A DNA stretch of 64,000 bases from Peptococcaceae bacterium (lineage in GTDB: Bacteria; Bacillota; DSM-12270; Thermacetogeniales; Thermacetogeniaceae): NCBI GenBank assembly GCA_023249405.1, contig JAHFCR010000006.1, positions 17,688-81,687 on the forward strand. The letters run 5' to 3'. Every line of letters begins with the position of its first letter. Within the stretch, counting starts at the first letter, position 1. The notes under the pieces are model-generated. The model had not been told where the DNA came from and made no database searches. It saw only the letters and a program-made list of their open reading frames with translations. A program made the position numbers and the translations under genes. Shown here piece by piece: positions 17,522 to 26,724 of the stretch.

Positions 17522-18220
17522 ATGAAAAGATTTAAAATGGCATTGCTGATATTAGGAGTACTTGTAGTCGTCGGTGGATTGCTCGGGATTGCCTACTACG
17601 TGTATGAGAGCAGCAACTTCTTCTCTACCCAGAACGCACAGGTGGCTGCCGACACGATCACCCTGACGCCCGAGGTCACCGGCAAGTTGAAGAACTGGAA
17701 CGTCAAGGAGGGAGATTTCGTAAAAGCCGGACAGACCATCGGAGTGCAGGATGTCAGCACGCTGGTCACCAGCACTGCGCTCAGCCCCCAGGGGCTGTCA
17801 GACTCGGCGGATTCCATCATCGCCAAGGCGAATATCAAGTCCCCGATCGACGGCAAGGTAGTGGAGTCCGATGTCATCGCCGGCCAGGTGATCTCGCCCG
17901 GCATGGAGATCGCCATCGTCTCCGATACATCGCACATCTATATCAAGGCCAACATCGAGGAGACCTCTATCTTGAAAATCAGACCGGGCCAGGCGGTCGA
18001 TATCGGGATCGACGCCTACCCGCACAGGACCTTCAAGGGTTACGTCGAAAGTATCGGCCAGGCCACCCAGACAGCCTTCAGTTCCATGCCCAATCTGAAC
18101 ACCAGCGGGACCTATTCCAAGGTCACGCAGTTGATCCCTGTCAAGATCGACATCACAGGCGCTGACAACCTGGCGCTGATGCTCGGGATGAATACCACGG
18201 TCAAGATTCACATCAAATAA
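17522..18220 (+). CDS. short HlyD/EmrA-type membrane-fusion protein lacking the coiled-coil hairpin
   Basis: About 232 aa. One N-terminal transmembrane anchor (about residues 5-27), then a biotinyl-lipoyl-like domain (VTGKLKNWNVKEGDFVKAGQ ... IKSPIDGKVVESDVIAGQ) and a beta-barrel domain ending in a membrane-proximal segment. The alpha-hairpin normally inserted between the lipoyl halves of EmrA is replaced by a short Ser/Thr/Asp linker (about 80-100), so it cannot reach a TolC-like channel. The ATG at 17522 has AAGGTGG at 9-nt spacing and is preferred over the ATG at 17516. It abuts the next adaptor by one base. It probably assists the ABC exporter encoded downstream. Confidence 0.88.
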   Translation: MKRFKMALLILGVLVVVGGLLGIAYYVYESSNFFSTQNAQVAADTITLTPEVTGKLKNWNVKEGDFVKAGQTIGVQDVSTLVTSTALSPQGLSDSADSIIAKANIKSPIDGKVVESDVIAGQVISPGMEIAIVSDTSHIYIKANIEETSILKIRPGQAVDIGIDAYPHRTFKGYVESIGQATQTAFSSMPNLNTSGTYSKVTQLIPVKIDITGADNLALMLGMNTTVKIHIK

Positions 18221-19395
18221 TGAAATGGGGTTTCCGCATGCACAAGCAAATCCAAGCGTCTCTGGCAGCTCTGGCGATACTATTGCTGGCGATCATCATC
18301 TCCGGGTGCGCCAGTCGCAGCGTTGTGGCAGTGACGACAGCAACGGCAGCCAAGCAGGAGTTATCGACAACGCTCGATTTCAGCGGCGTCCTGTTGCCAG
18401 CCCAGTCAACCGATATCGCCAGCCAGATCTCCGGCCAGGTAGCCAGTCTGGGCTTTCAGGCCGGCAGCGCTGTCAAGGCAGGGGATATCTTGATGACATT
18501 GGATACGGCAACGTTGAGCGCCCAACTGGCACAGGCAGAGGCCGGCCTGCAGTCTGCCGAAGCAGCAGCGGAAGCAGTCAAAAGCCAGACCTCTGTCGCC
18601 AAGATCACTCTGGATGCGGCGCAGAAATCTTATGATCGGACCAAATCCCTCTTCGATTCGGGCGCTGTATCCCAGAGCCAGTTGGATGATGCCAAAGACA
18701 AGCTGGATACTGCTACCGCGCAGTACGATAGCGCTGCCGGCCCGGCCCAGGATCAGGCTCAGGCGGCCGTCAGCACCGCTCAGGCCAACGTCAGGAATCT
18801 CAACGTGCAACTTAGCCATGCCACCATCAAGAGCCCCCTGGACGGGGTCCTCACCAGCCAGAATGTCAGTGCCGGCGAGGTGGTCTCTCCGGGAGTGGCG
18901 GTGATATCGGTCGTGGACGCCTCCAGCCTGAAACTGAAAAGCACTGTGTCCCAGGACGTCCTGCCACTGCTGGCGAACGGCCAGGGTATGGATGTGACGA
19001 TCGACAGCTTCCCCGGCAGCAGCTTCAAGGGCGCTATCTCTCGCATCGGTCCCATCGCCGTCAGCACGGGCGAGATGTTTCCGATCGAAGTCACGATCAA
19101 GAACGACGGCAAGCTGATGGCCGGGCTATCTGCTCACGCCTCCATCAATGTTCAGACAGATGGGATCGTCGTTCCCTCATCGGCAGTCGTGCAGAACAAC
19201 GGCGCCGGCTACGTATTCGTGGTCAAGGATGGTCTGGCCTCCAAACGCCTGGTGAGCATCGGGCTCAAGAGCGATAAAGGCGCTCTGATCACGAAGGGCC
19301 TCGCTGCCGGTGAACGGGTTGCCATCACCAATATCAATGCTCTCACAGACAACATGCCTGTTCAGGATTCAGGCGCCAGTAGCCAGGAGTCATAA
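18220..19395 (+). CDS. RND/MacA-type efflux adaptor lipoprotein
   Basis: 391 aa. Signal peptide with a lipobox ending IISGC (Cys about residue 30), so a lipoprotein on the outer face of the membrane. Then half a lipoyl domain (SGQVASLGFQAGSAVKAGD), a long Ala/Gln-rich coiled-coil hairpin (about 85-180), the second lipoyl half (ATIKSPLDGVLTSQNVSAG), a beta-barrel and a membrane-proximal domain. ATGA overlap with the preceding stop couples translation; an internal ATG at 18238 is an alternative. Two adaptors of different architecture in one operon is unusual. It likely serves the ABC pair at 19569-23257, as MacA serves MacB. Confidence 0.9.
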   Translation: MKWGFRMHKQIQASLAALAILLLAIIISGCASRSVVAVTTATAAKQELSTTLDFSGVLLPAQSTDIASQISGQVASLGFQAGSAVKAGDILMTLDTATLSAQLAQAEAGLQSAEAAAEAVKSQTSVAKITLDAAQKSYDRTKSLFDSGAVSQSQLDDAKDKLDTATAQYDSAAGPAQDQAQAAVSTAQANVRNLNVQLSHATIKSPLDGVLTSQNVSAGEVVSPGVAVISVVDASSLKLKSTVSQDVLPLLANGQGMDVTIDSFPGSSFKGAISRIGPIAVSTGEMFPIEVTIKNDGKLMAGLSAHASINVQTDGIVVPSSAVVQNNGAGYVFVVKDGLASKRLVSIGLKSDKGALITKGLAAGERVAITNINALTDNMPVQDSGASSQES

Positions 19396-19512
19396 TGAGA
19401 AGACCGGCAAAACATTCGAAGACTTGAATATGGTGATATTTCCGAAGCAATTTTTCTTTTACAAGAGGTTACAAGTTACTGGAAGCATATTCTCGTGGCA
19501 TTCAGGATCATA

Positions 19513-19540
19513 ACTCCTGAATACTGACTCCTGAATGCTG
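19513..19540 (+). repeat. 14-bp tandem duplication
   Basis: Two head-to-tail copies of ACTCCTGAATRCTG differing at one base, just before the ribosome-binding site of the ABC subunit at 19569. Recent slippage or a regulatory duplication. Confidence 0.6.
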
Positions 19541-19568
19541 AGTACTCGGGTATTGGAGCTAACAGTCA

Positions 19569-21299
19569 ATGTTGAGATTATTCCGGTTTTTAAGGCCGTA
19601 CGCCTGGGACCTGTTCTGGGTGGTGGCGTTTCTCTTTGGCCAGGCCATAGCTAGCTTATATCTTCCCACGCTGATGTCGGATATCGTCAACAACGGCATG
19701 ATCAGTGGCGATACCGGCTACATCGTGAAGTACGGACTGTACATGCTGATCGTCGCCCTCGGAAGCACCCTCTGCTCCGTTGTCGCCAGCTACCTGGCGT
19801 CGATCGTCGGTGTCGGCTTCGGACGGGACACCCGTGCCCGGGTTTTTGACCACGTGGAGAATTATTCCCTGCACGAGTTCGACCGTATCGGGACCGCCTC
19901 CCTGATCACCAGGACCACCAACGATATCACGCAGGTGCAGACAGTGCTGGTCATGGGCCTGCGCTTCATGGTCTTTTCCCCGATCATGTGCATCGGGGGT
20001 ATTATCATGGCCATATCCAAGGACCGGCACCTGACCATGGTGCTGCTGACAATCCTGCCGTTTATGATTCTGTTCATGGGGATCGTCGCCAAGATGATCG
20101 TCCCCCTGTTCCAGTCAATGCAGGCCAAGCTGGATAAGGTCAACCTGGTGCTGCGTGAGAACCTGACCGGCATCAGGGTGATCCGGGCCTTTAACCGGCA
20201 GCGCAGCGAGAACGCGCGCTTCGATGCGGCCAACCGCGATCTGACCGGGGTATCGATCAGGGTCAACCAGATCATGGCAATGATGCAGCCGATCATGATG
20301 CTGATCATGAACTGCGCCACCATCGCCATCATCTGGTTCGGAGGCGTGCTCGTCGGCCAGAATGCGATGCAGATCGGCGACATGATGGCGTTTCTGCAGT
20401 ATGCCATGCTGATCATGTTTTCCATCATCATGGTGACCATCATGTTCATCATGATCCCCAGGGCACAGGCCTCAGCCCTGCGCATCAACGAGGTGCTGGA
20501 CCTGGCGCCGGAGATCGTCGACCCGGTGGCCGCCCGCCAGCCCGGTGACCAGCAAGGCCGGGTGGAGTTCCAGGATGTCACCTTCAGCTATCCGGGCGCC
20601 GAAATGCCCGCCATCAGCCACATAGCTTTTACTGCCGGCCCCGGTGAGGTGACTGCTATCATCGGCGGCACCGGGTCGGGCAAGTCTAGCCTGATCAACC
20701 TGATCCCCAGGTTCTACGATGTCGACAGCGGGCGTGTCCTGATCGACGGTGTGGATGTCCGGGAGATGACCATGCACGACCTCCGGTCACGGATCGGGTT
20801 CGTACCGCAGACCCCGGTGCTGTTCAGCGGGACGATCGCCGAGAATATCCGCTACGGCAAGGCCGAGGCTACCGACGAGGAGGTCGTTCATGCCGCCGAG
20901 GTCGCCCAGGCCAGCGAGTTCATCACCACCATGCCTGACGGATACGGCTCTATGGTTTCACAGGGCGGCACCAACCTGTCCGGCGGCCAGAAGCAGCGGC
21001 TGTCCATCGCCCGCGCCCTGGTCAGGGAGCCCGGGATCTATATTCTGGACGATACCTTCTCCGCTCTCGATTTCAAGACCGATGCCCGGCTGCGGGCGCG
21101 GCTCAAACAGGAGACCACCGCTTCCACCGTGATCATCGTTGCCCAGCGGGTGAGCACGGTTATGGATGCCGACCGGATCATCGTGTTGGACAATGGCCAG
21201 ATCGTGGGCATGGGCAAACACAGGGAACTCCTGTCCACCTGTCAGGTGTACCGGGAGATCGTGTCCTCACAGCTATCGGAAGAGGAGATCGCAGGATGA
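19569..21299 (+). CDS. heterodimeric ABC exporter subunit A', paralogue (degenerate nucleotide site)
   Basis: 576 aa exporter half-transporter, paralogous to 4335-6077. Membrane domain about 1-310; ATPase domain with Walker A GGTGSGKSS near 364, signature LSGGQKQR near 475 and Walker B YILDDTFSALD near 492, again with Asp in place of the catalytic Glu. The membrane domain is unusually Met-rich around residues 235-305. TTGGAG lies upstream of the ATG. A 4-bp ATGA overlap links it to subunit B'. It is part of the MarR/two-adaptor efflux operon. Confidence 0.93.
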   Translation: MLRLFRFLRPYAWDLFWVVAFLFGQAIASLYLPTLMSDIVNNGMISGDTGYIVKYGLYMLIVALGSTLCSVVASYLASIVGVGFGRDTRARVFDHVENYSLHEFDRIGTASLITRTTNDITQVQTVLVMGLRFMVFSPIMCIGGIIMAISKDRHLTMVLLTILPFMILFMGIVAKMIVPLFQSMQAKLDKVNLVLRENLTGIRVIRAFNRQRSENARFDAANRDLTGVSIRVNQIMAMMQPIMMLIMNCATIAIIWFGGVLVGQNAMQIGDMMAFLQYAMLIMFSIIMVTIMFIMIPRAQASALRINEVLDLAPEIVDPVAARQPGDQQGRVEFQDVTFSYPGAEMPAISHIAFTAGPGEVTAIIGGTGSGKSSLINLIPRFYDVDSGRVLIDGVDVREMTMHDLRSRIGFVPQTPVLFSGTIAENIRYGKAEATDEEVVHAAEVAQASEFITTMPDGYGSMVSQGGTNLSGGQKQRLSIARALVREPGIYILDDTFSALDFKTDARLRARLKQETTASTVIIVAQRVSTVMDADRIIVLDNGQIVGMGKHRELLSTCQVYREIVSSQLSEEEIAG

Positions 21300-23257
21300 G
21301 TGAACAGGGTTCACAGAAACAGCAGAAATCCGATCGGCCACAGGGCCCAGGCGGCTTTGGCCGCGGCCCCGCCATGGGCATGCCGGTGGAAAAGCCCAAG
21401 GATTTCTCCGGAACGCTCAGGAGACTGGTTAACTACCTCAGGCCCGAGCGAGTACGCATCTTCGCCGTGTTCTTCCTGGCCATCGCCAGCACGGCCTTTT
21501 CGGTCGTCGGCCCCAAGATCATGGGGAAAGCCACTACCAAGCTGGGCGAGGGTATCCTGGCCAGGATCTATTATTATCTGCAGTTAAGCACGGCGATCCA
21601 GAAGAAGATGCCGGCGGGAACAATCGACAAGCTGAGGCACCAGCCGATTCTGATGTTCGATTTCGGCTATATCTGGCGGATCCTGCTGCTGCTGGTGGCG
21701 CTCTATCTGGTCAGCGCACTGTGCATGTACGTCATGGGCTACATCATGTCCAGCGTCTCCCAGTATACTGTCTACCGGATGCGCAACGATGTCAAGGAGA
21801 AGCTCGACAGCCTCCCGCTCAAGTACTTCGACCAGCACACCTATGGCGAGATTCTGAGCCGCGTCACCAACGACATGGACAACATCGCCACCACGCTGCA
21901 ACAGAGCCTGACCCAGCTGATCACCTCCCTGGTAACCGTGATCGGCATCCTGATCATGATGCTGACGATCAGCCCTGTGATGACCCTGATCGCCCTGGTG
22001 ACCATACCGGCCAGCGGCCTGATCACCGCCTTCATCGCCAAGAATTCGCAGAAGTTTTTTGCCGATCAGCAGAAATATATCGGAGAGTTGAACGGCCATG
22101 TGGAGGAGATGTATGGCGGGCACAAGATCGTCAAGGCCTTCGGGCATGAGGAGGACTCCATCGCCAAGTTCCGGGAGATCAACACCAGGCTCTACGGCGT
22201 CGGCTGGAAGGCCCAGTTCATGTCCGGCATCATCTTCCCGGCCCTGAATCTGGTGAGCAACATCGGATACGTCCTGGTCTGTGTCGTCGGCGGCCTGCTG
22301 GTGGCCAAGCGGGTGATCGAGATCGGCGACATCCAGGCCTTCATCCAGTATAACCAGCAGTTCACCCAGCCGATCCTGCAGGTGGCCAACATCGCCAATA
22401 TCCTGCAATCGACGATCGCCTCCGCCGAGCGAGTCTTCGAGGTTCTGGACGAGCCCGAGGCAGTCTCCGACCGGGAGGATGCGCAGGTGCTCTCCCTACC
22501 GAAGGGCCGGGTGCGGTTCGAGCACGTCCGGTTCGGATACGAGGATGACGCCCCGCTAATGGAGGACATGAGCATCGACGTACAGGAGGGCGAGACGATC
22601 GCCATCGTCGGGCCGACCGGAGCAGGCAAGACCACCCTAGTCAACCTGATCATGCGCTTTTATGAGGTGCAGGGCGGCCGAATCACCGTCGACGGAGTGG
22701 ACGTCAGGGAGATGAGACGCGGCGACTTGCGCCTCCTGTTCGGTATGGTGCTGCAGGATACCTGGCTCTTCAACGGCACCATCAGGGACAACATCGCCTA
22801 CGGGCGGGAGGGGGCCACCGAGGAGGAGATCGTTGAGGCTGCCAAGGCTGCCTATGCCGATCGCTTCATCCGGACACTTCCTGAAGGTTACGACACCGTG
22901 TTGAACGAGGAGGCCTCCAATATCTCGCAGGGGCAGAAGCAGTTGCTGACCATCGCCCGGGCGGTGCTTGCCGACCCGCCGATGTTGATCCTCGACGAGG
23001 CCACCAGCAACGTGGACACCAGGACTGAGGTGCTGATCCAGAAAGCGATGGCCAACCTGATGCAGGGCCGGACCAGTTTCGTGATCGCCCACCGGCTGTC
23101 TACCATCCGGGATGCGCAGCTGATCCTGGTGATGAATCATGGAGCGATCATTGAACAGGGCACCCACAAGGAACTGCTGGCGAAGGGCGGATTCTATGCC
23201 GATCTCTACAACAGCCAGTTCATGGGCGCCAACCTCGGCGACCAGGCCGTGTCGTGA
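21296..23257 (+). CDS. heterodimeric ABC exporter subunit B', paralogue (consensus catalytic Glu)
   Basis: 653 aa. A 50-residue Gln/Gly/Pro-rich N-terminal extension, then an exporter membrane domain with an extra segment between TM1 and TM2 (about residues 80-120, including ARIYYYLQLSTAIQKK) seen in LmrD/YheH-like subunits, then the ATPase domain: Walker A GPTGAGKTT near 437, signature ISQGQKQLL near 540, Walker B LILDEATSNVD near 564. The signature has Gln for the second Gly, as the paralogue has His. With subunit A' this gives one consensus and one degenerate ATP site. Last gene of the operon; a strong terminator follows at 23387. Confidence 0.93.
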   Translation: MSEQGSQKQQKSDRPQGPGGFGRGPAMGMPVEKPKDFSGTLRRLVNYLRPERVRIFAVFFLAIASTAFSVVGPKIMGKATTKLGEGILARIYYYLQLSTAIQKKMPAGTIDKLRHQPILMFDFGYIWRILLLLVALYLVSALCMYVMGYIMSSVSQYTVYRMRNDVKEKLDSLPLKYFDQHTYGEILSRVTNDMDNIATTLQQSLTQLITSLVTVIGILIMMLTISPVMTLIALVTIPASGLITAFIAKNSQKFFADQQKYIGELNGHVEEMYGGHKIVKAFGHEEDSIAKFREINTRLYGVGWKAQFMSGIIFPALNLVSNIGYVLVCVVGGLLVAKRVIEIGDIQAFIQYNQQFTQPILQVANIANILQSTIASAERVFEVLDEPEAVSDREDAQVLSLPKGRVRFEHVRFGYEDDAPLMEDMSIDVQEGETIAIVGPTGAGKTTLVNLIMRFYEVQGGRITVDGVDVREMRRGDLRLLFGMVLQDTWLFNGTIRDNIAYGREGATEEEIVEAAKAAYADRFIRTLPEGYDTVLNEEASNISQGQKQLLTIARAVLADPPMLILDEATSNVDTRTEVLIQKAMANLMQGRTSFVIAHRLSTIRDAQLILVMNHGAIIEQGTHKELLAKGGFYADLYNSQFMGANLGDQAVS

Positions 23258-23386
23258 ATATTACCGTAGAATCAAAATGTATTTGTTTTTGACATAACCG
23301 CCATGCTACCGTTCACATCGTCAGCATCCTGATGGCCAGTCCCTTCCCCTTCAAATAATAAAATCCCCCTGTTTTCTAGAATGAAG

Positions 23387-23429
23387 AAGCTGCAACGTCC
23401 CAAGACGAGGGAAACGTTGCAGCTTTTTA
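23387..23429 (+). terminator. rho-independent terminator of the efflux operon
   Basis: Perfect 12-bp stem AAGCTGCAACGT / ACGTTGCAGCTT with a 15-nt loop, running into a T tract at 23424-23428. Confidence 0.9.
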
Positions 23430-23532
23430 TTATTCCGGGATTTGAGCGGCGCTGAATTGCCCGTTTTCCCTATTGTTTGTCGAATAAAGATGGCAAAACA
23501 GTACAGCCTTGTCCAGACATACGACTGTACTT

Positions 23533-23718
23533 TTAGGAAATATATGCAAATTTATGATCGGGCGTAGATCGTTTTAGATAGATATGCGCAGACCAAAATA
23601 ATTTGAGGGAGTGCCCATTTTTTCCGTTGGCACAGGAGAGATGCGGCTCTATCCATGTGAATGCCTCAGCAGCCTCGGCGATCAGCCTGTATTCCTGCAA
23701 GCCCCGCTCCAGGGCAAT
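23533..23718 (-). other. unassigned open frame, possible gene remnant
   Basis: A 61-codon minus-strand frame, bounded by stops and lacking a normal start, has strongly coding-like composition (peptide includes LQEYRLIAEAAEAFTWIEPH and a Gly/Asn turn). It lies just after the unidentified gene 23744-24592. The IEPHLS phrase recalls ATP-binding repair or topoisomerase proteins, but I cannot assign it. A TGTCGAA heptamer lies at 23478-23484. Confidence 0.3.
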
Positions 23719-23743
23719 CTAGGTCATTCATGCAGGTTGCCGG

Positions 23744-24592
23744 CTATTCATTGTAGTCATTAATTAAAGGAACCCCCGCATTAATTTCGTAAATACTCTT
23801 CTTCATGTCCGGCAAATAAACAGAGCAGGAAATGAACCTTTCCCTTTCGCTATTGGTATATAGGCTTTTCTCCTTGACCAGATATAAAAAAATATCAATG
23901 GCAGTTGAAAATTTAAGATCGATCATGCCGTCCAGCCTTAATAGCTTAGCACTCACCGCATCAGCAGGATCAAGGTTTAATCGATTGAACCGCAGCAGAC
24001 CGGACCCTAACAGATCCGAGCCTAGCATCTTGTCTAGCGGCAGAGGTTGCTTTTTTACCTCCCTTCCCTTTTGCTCCACGATGTTTCCGGCAATTCTTTC
24101 AACATTAATTGATATATAGCCATCTTTGATAGCGATCCTTTGTAATAAGTAATTGGTGATTAAACGGGCATATTCAAGCGAATCCGGCTTGCCGTATAAA
24201 CTCAGTATCTCGCGGGCATCATTTGGCGGCGTAAAATCATCCGAGGAAGCACTCACCTGATTTGCCACATCTACAATGATTTCATACGCCAATCTCGTAA
24301 AAGCCGTAAGCGTTTGCATCGTAGAGAAGTACATCTCCCGTATCGATTTTTCCTCAAGGTAAGCCTGATCAAGCAATTCCTCAATTCTTTCCGCAGGCAC
24401 ACCTGTATACTGAAATAAAAAAGAGGCGAGCCTTTTTCTTAAGGCTGGAAACACATCTTTATTCTGAAATCTATTGCCGTAAAAGTAGGCATAAAAAGTC
24501 GGTTTTTTTAAACAAAATTCACTGGCCATTGCGGTTTGGTTTTTATTTTCAGCTATAGCTAGTAGATCTATTAAAGTCGCTATCCTAAACAT
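23744..24592 (-). CDS. unidentified 282 aa protein, possible DNA-binding N-terminus
   Basis: GGAGGGCGAG precedes the ATG, so the gene is real by start and length. I do not recognise the family. The first 60 residues (TLIDLLAIAENKNQTAMAS ... KPTFYAYFYGNRF) are helical and could form a helix-turn-helix with two aromatic-rich helices. A middle helical region follows (about 70-130), then a Leu/Asp-rich C-terminal half (about 170-282) with no visible membrane segment or signal. It is AT-rich compared with neighbours. A perfect 20-bp palindrome lies about 150 bp upstream, and a sigma-54 activator gene is divergently transcribed beyond it, so a regulatory role is possible but unproven. Confidence 0.65.
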   Translation of the reverse strand: MFRIATLIDLLAIAENKNQTAMASEFCLKKPTFYAYFYGNRFQNKDVFPALRKRLASFLFQYTGVPAERIEELLDQAYLEEKSIREMYFSTMQTLTAFTRLAYEIIVDVANQVSASSDDFTPPNDAREILSLYGKPDSLEYARLITNYLLQRIAIKDGYISINVERIAGNIVEQKGREVKKQPLPLDKMLGSDLLGSGLLRFNRLNLDPADAVSAKLLRLDGMIDLKFSTAIDIFLYLVKEKSLYTNSERERFISCSVYLPDMKKSIYEINAGVPLINDYNE

Positions 24593-24742
24593 CTCGCCCT
24601 CCGGGTTGTTGATTTTAAAAACATTGGATATACCGATCTCCTTTGTGCTTTAATAAAGCATACAGTCTTTTTATTAACGAATATGCAACCATCTCTCTCT
24701 TGTAAAGATCTTGTGAAGATCGTATTATATATGTTTGTAGGT

Positions 24743-24762
24743 TACGGTATACGTATACCGTA
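24743..24762. promoter_or_regulatory. perfect 20-bp palindrome in the divergent intergenic region
   Basis: TACGGTATAC followed directly by its exact reverse complement, no spacer, then a T6 run at 24763-24768. It sits in the 460-bp gap between the unidentified minus-strand gene (start 24592) and the sigma-54 activator (start 25056). A dimeric repressor operator is the simplest reading; a terminator with a tight hairpin is less likely. No other gene is visible in the gap. Confidence 0.5.
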
Positions 24763-25055
24763 TTTTTTAAAATTAAATAAAATTGCCTGAGCATTATTAC
24801 TCTTTATGCCCATTGATTGAGACGGGTTGGAGATACCAACGTCCAGAATACTCAACTACCCTGCTAGTGACAACCCTGAAATAGCTTCAGGACTCCTGCG
24901 CCGGCACAAGCCGCTCTCATAAAAAATCTGTGTTATTTACTACAGATATATTCATCGATACAAGCAGGCTCTAGCAGCCACATTTTTTATCAAACTTTAT
25001 CCGGATCGAGAGCTCAAAAACCTTCGCTGCCGATCGATCCAAAAGGTAGATAGAT

Positions 25056-26492
25056 ATGCGCGTTCTACTCGTGGAAGATGAAGAAGAAAGCAGAGGCGTT
25101 CTGGGAAGCCTCCTAAGAGATCTGGGCCATCAGGTGACAGAGTGCGCTGATGAGCGCACCGCTCGCGATCTGATTTCCAGCGAGAGTTTTTACCTCATCC
25201 TTGCAGATATTCGGATGGCGCACCTGCCTGGCGGAGAGATCTTACAGACAATTCGAGACCTGCCATTAAATCAGGAGACGGAAGTTATTCTTTTTAAAAA
25301 TCATGGCAATATACAAATGACCATCGAAAAATTGAATCTAATAACCCGCAACTGCCAGGGCAGAATGACCAAACCTCAAGAACTTTTTGACTATGGACGA
25401 ACCTCAGCGCCCCTGGCCCAGGGGCGTATCAAGAATTTAACAGGCAAAGTCGCTGCTGCGCCTGAACCGGTTAGGGATAAGATGCCGCAGAAGCTTTCAT
25501 CCTTCAACCAAACTTACGGAAAGAGCATAGGCCTTGATTCTATAATCTTTAATTCTGCTGCCATGATGAAAATTGTTGACCAGACAAAAGTGCTCCACCG
25601 TGACCGATCGCTGCCTGTCTTGATCGAGGGCGAGACCGGCACGGGAAAAGAGGTAATTGCAAGACTGATTCATTTCGGAGAGCGCGGTGCGTCCGTCCCA
25701 TTTATCGACCTCAATTGTGCCACTTTTGCACCAAACATTTTTGAGAGCGAACTGTTTGGCTATGAAGCAGGCGCCTTTACCGGTGGCCAGCCAAAGGGCC
25801 AAAAGGGGAAGTTTGATCTGGCAGCTGGGGGCACGCTATTTCTTGATGAAATCACAGAAATGTCGATAGAATTACAGGCAAAATTTTTACGCGTGCTACA
25901 GGAAAAAGAGTTCTATCGGGTAGGCGGACTAAAAAAGATCAAAACCGACGCTCGTATCATCTGCACCACCAATGTTGATATTGAACAAAAAATGGAGCAG
26001 GGCCTCTTCCGCCGGGATCTTTTCTACCGGCTTGATGTCGCTCATATCTGCCTGCCACCATTGAGAAACCGTAAAGATGTAATCATCCCGTTGGCAGAAA
26101 TGTTCCTTACCAATTTTGCCAGGAATAAAAATAAGGACTTCATGAAGATCAGCCAGGATGCCGCTAACATTCTGACCTCCTACAATTGGCCGGGAAATAT
26201 TAGAGAGCTAAAGAATCTAATCGAGTGCGCGGTTGTAATGTACAATGATACTCAGTTGAAAACAGACCACTTAAATCGACTTTTTCAAAAAAGCAAAAAT
26301 ACATCCGCGGCGGGTGCCTCGTTCCATGCGAATGCCCTGCCTCTTGAAAAGCAGATCGACAATATCATTCTGGAGGCGCTGAAAATGCACCATGGCAATA
26401 AAACAGTCACTGCAAAATATCTGGGAATGCCGCTTCGCACGCTCTACCGTCGATTGCAGTGTTTGGCCGTAAAGGATAATCAGGTTCTCTAA
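25056..26492 (+). CDS. NtrC-type sigma-54-dependent response regulator
   Basis: 478 aa. Receiver domain (about 1-115) with acidic pair EDE and phospho-acceptor Asp in LILADIRM (about 52); the usual Thr/Ser of beta-4 is replaced in VILFKNHG. AAA+ domain (about 160-395): Walker A GETGTGKEV, GAFTGG loop (variant of GAFTGA), Walker B GGTLFLDEI, arginine finger FRRDLFYRL. C-terminal Fis-type HTH (KTVTAKYLGMPLRTLYRRL). It should activate sigma-54 promoters when phosphorylated. No cognate kinase and no clear -24/-12 promoter were found nearby. It is AT-richer than most of the window. The absent switch Thr and variant loop are notable, since both tune activation. Confidence 0.92.
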   Translation: MRVLLVEDEEESRGVLGSLLRDLGHQVTECADERTARDLISSESFYLILADIRMAHLPGGEILQTIRDLPLNQETEVILFKNHGNIQMTIEKLNLITRNCQGRMTKPQELFDYGRTSAPLAQGRIKNLTGKVAAAPEPVRDKMPQKLSSFNQTYGKSIGLDSIIFNSAAMMKIVDQTKVLHRDRSLPVLIEGETGTGKEVIARLIHFGERGASVPFIDLNCATFAPNIFESELFGYEAGAFTGGQPKGQKGKFDLAAGGTLFLDEITEMSIELQAKFLRVLQEKEFYRVGGLKKIKTDARIICTTNVDIEQKMEQGLFRRDLFYRLDVAHICLPPLRNRKDVIIPLAEMFLTNFARNKNKDFMKISQDAANILTSYNWPGNIRELKNLIECAVVMYNDTQLKTDHLNRLFQKSKNTSAAGASFHANALPLEKQIDNIILEALKMHHGNKTVTAKYLGMPLRTLYRRLQCLAVKDNQVL

Positions 26493-26724
26493 TCTTTAAG
26501 TACCAGTATGGTACACTATTCTTTCTTCATTTTTCAGTTGCCAACCCTGAAGGGAAACTCTTCTTCTTTGTCGAAGGCAACCAACTTGCAGGCTTGAATG
26601 AGAAGCGGGTGTCCGTTCGGGTCAAGGAGTACTTGATGTAGGGGCAGGCGCCCGGTTTAAGCCGGCAAGTTTTTTTGAGCAAACCGGTAACGTACGCAGA
26701 GATCATGAAGGATGCCCCGGACTC

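Noticed and set aside
23630..23650. TTGGCAC...ATGC as a sigma-54 promoter
   Set aside because: The distance between the GG and GC elements is 12 rather than 10 nt, and no gene starts just downstream.
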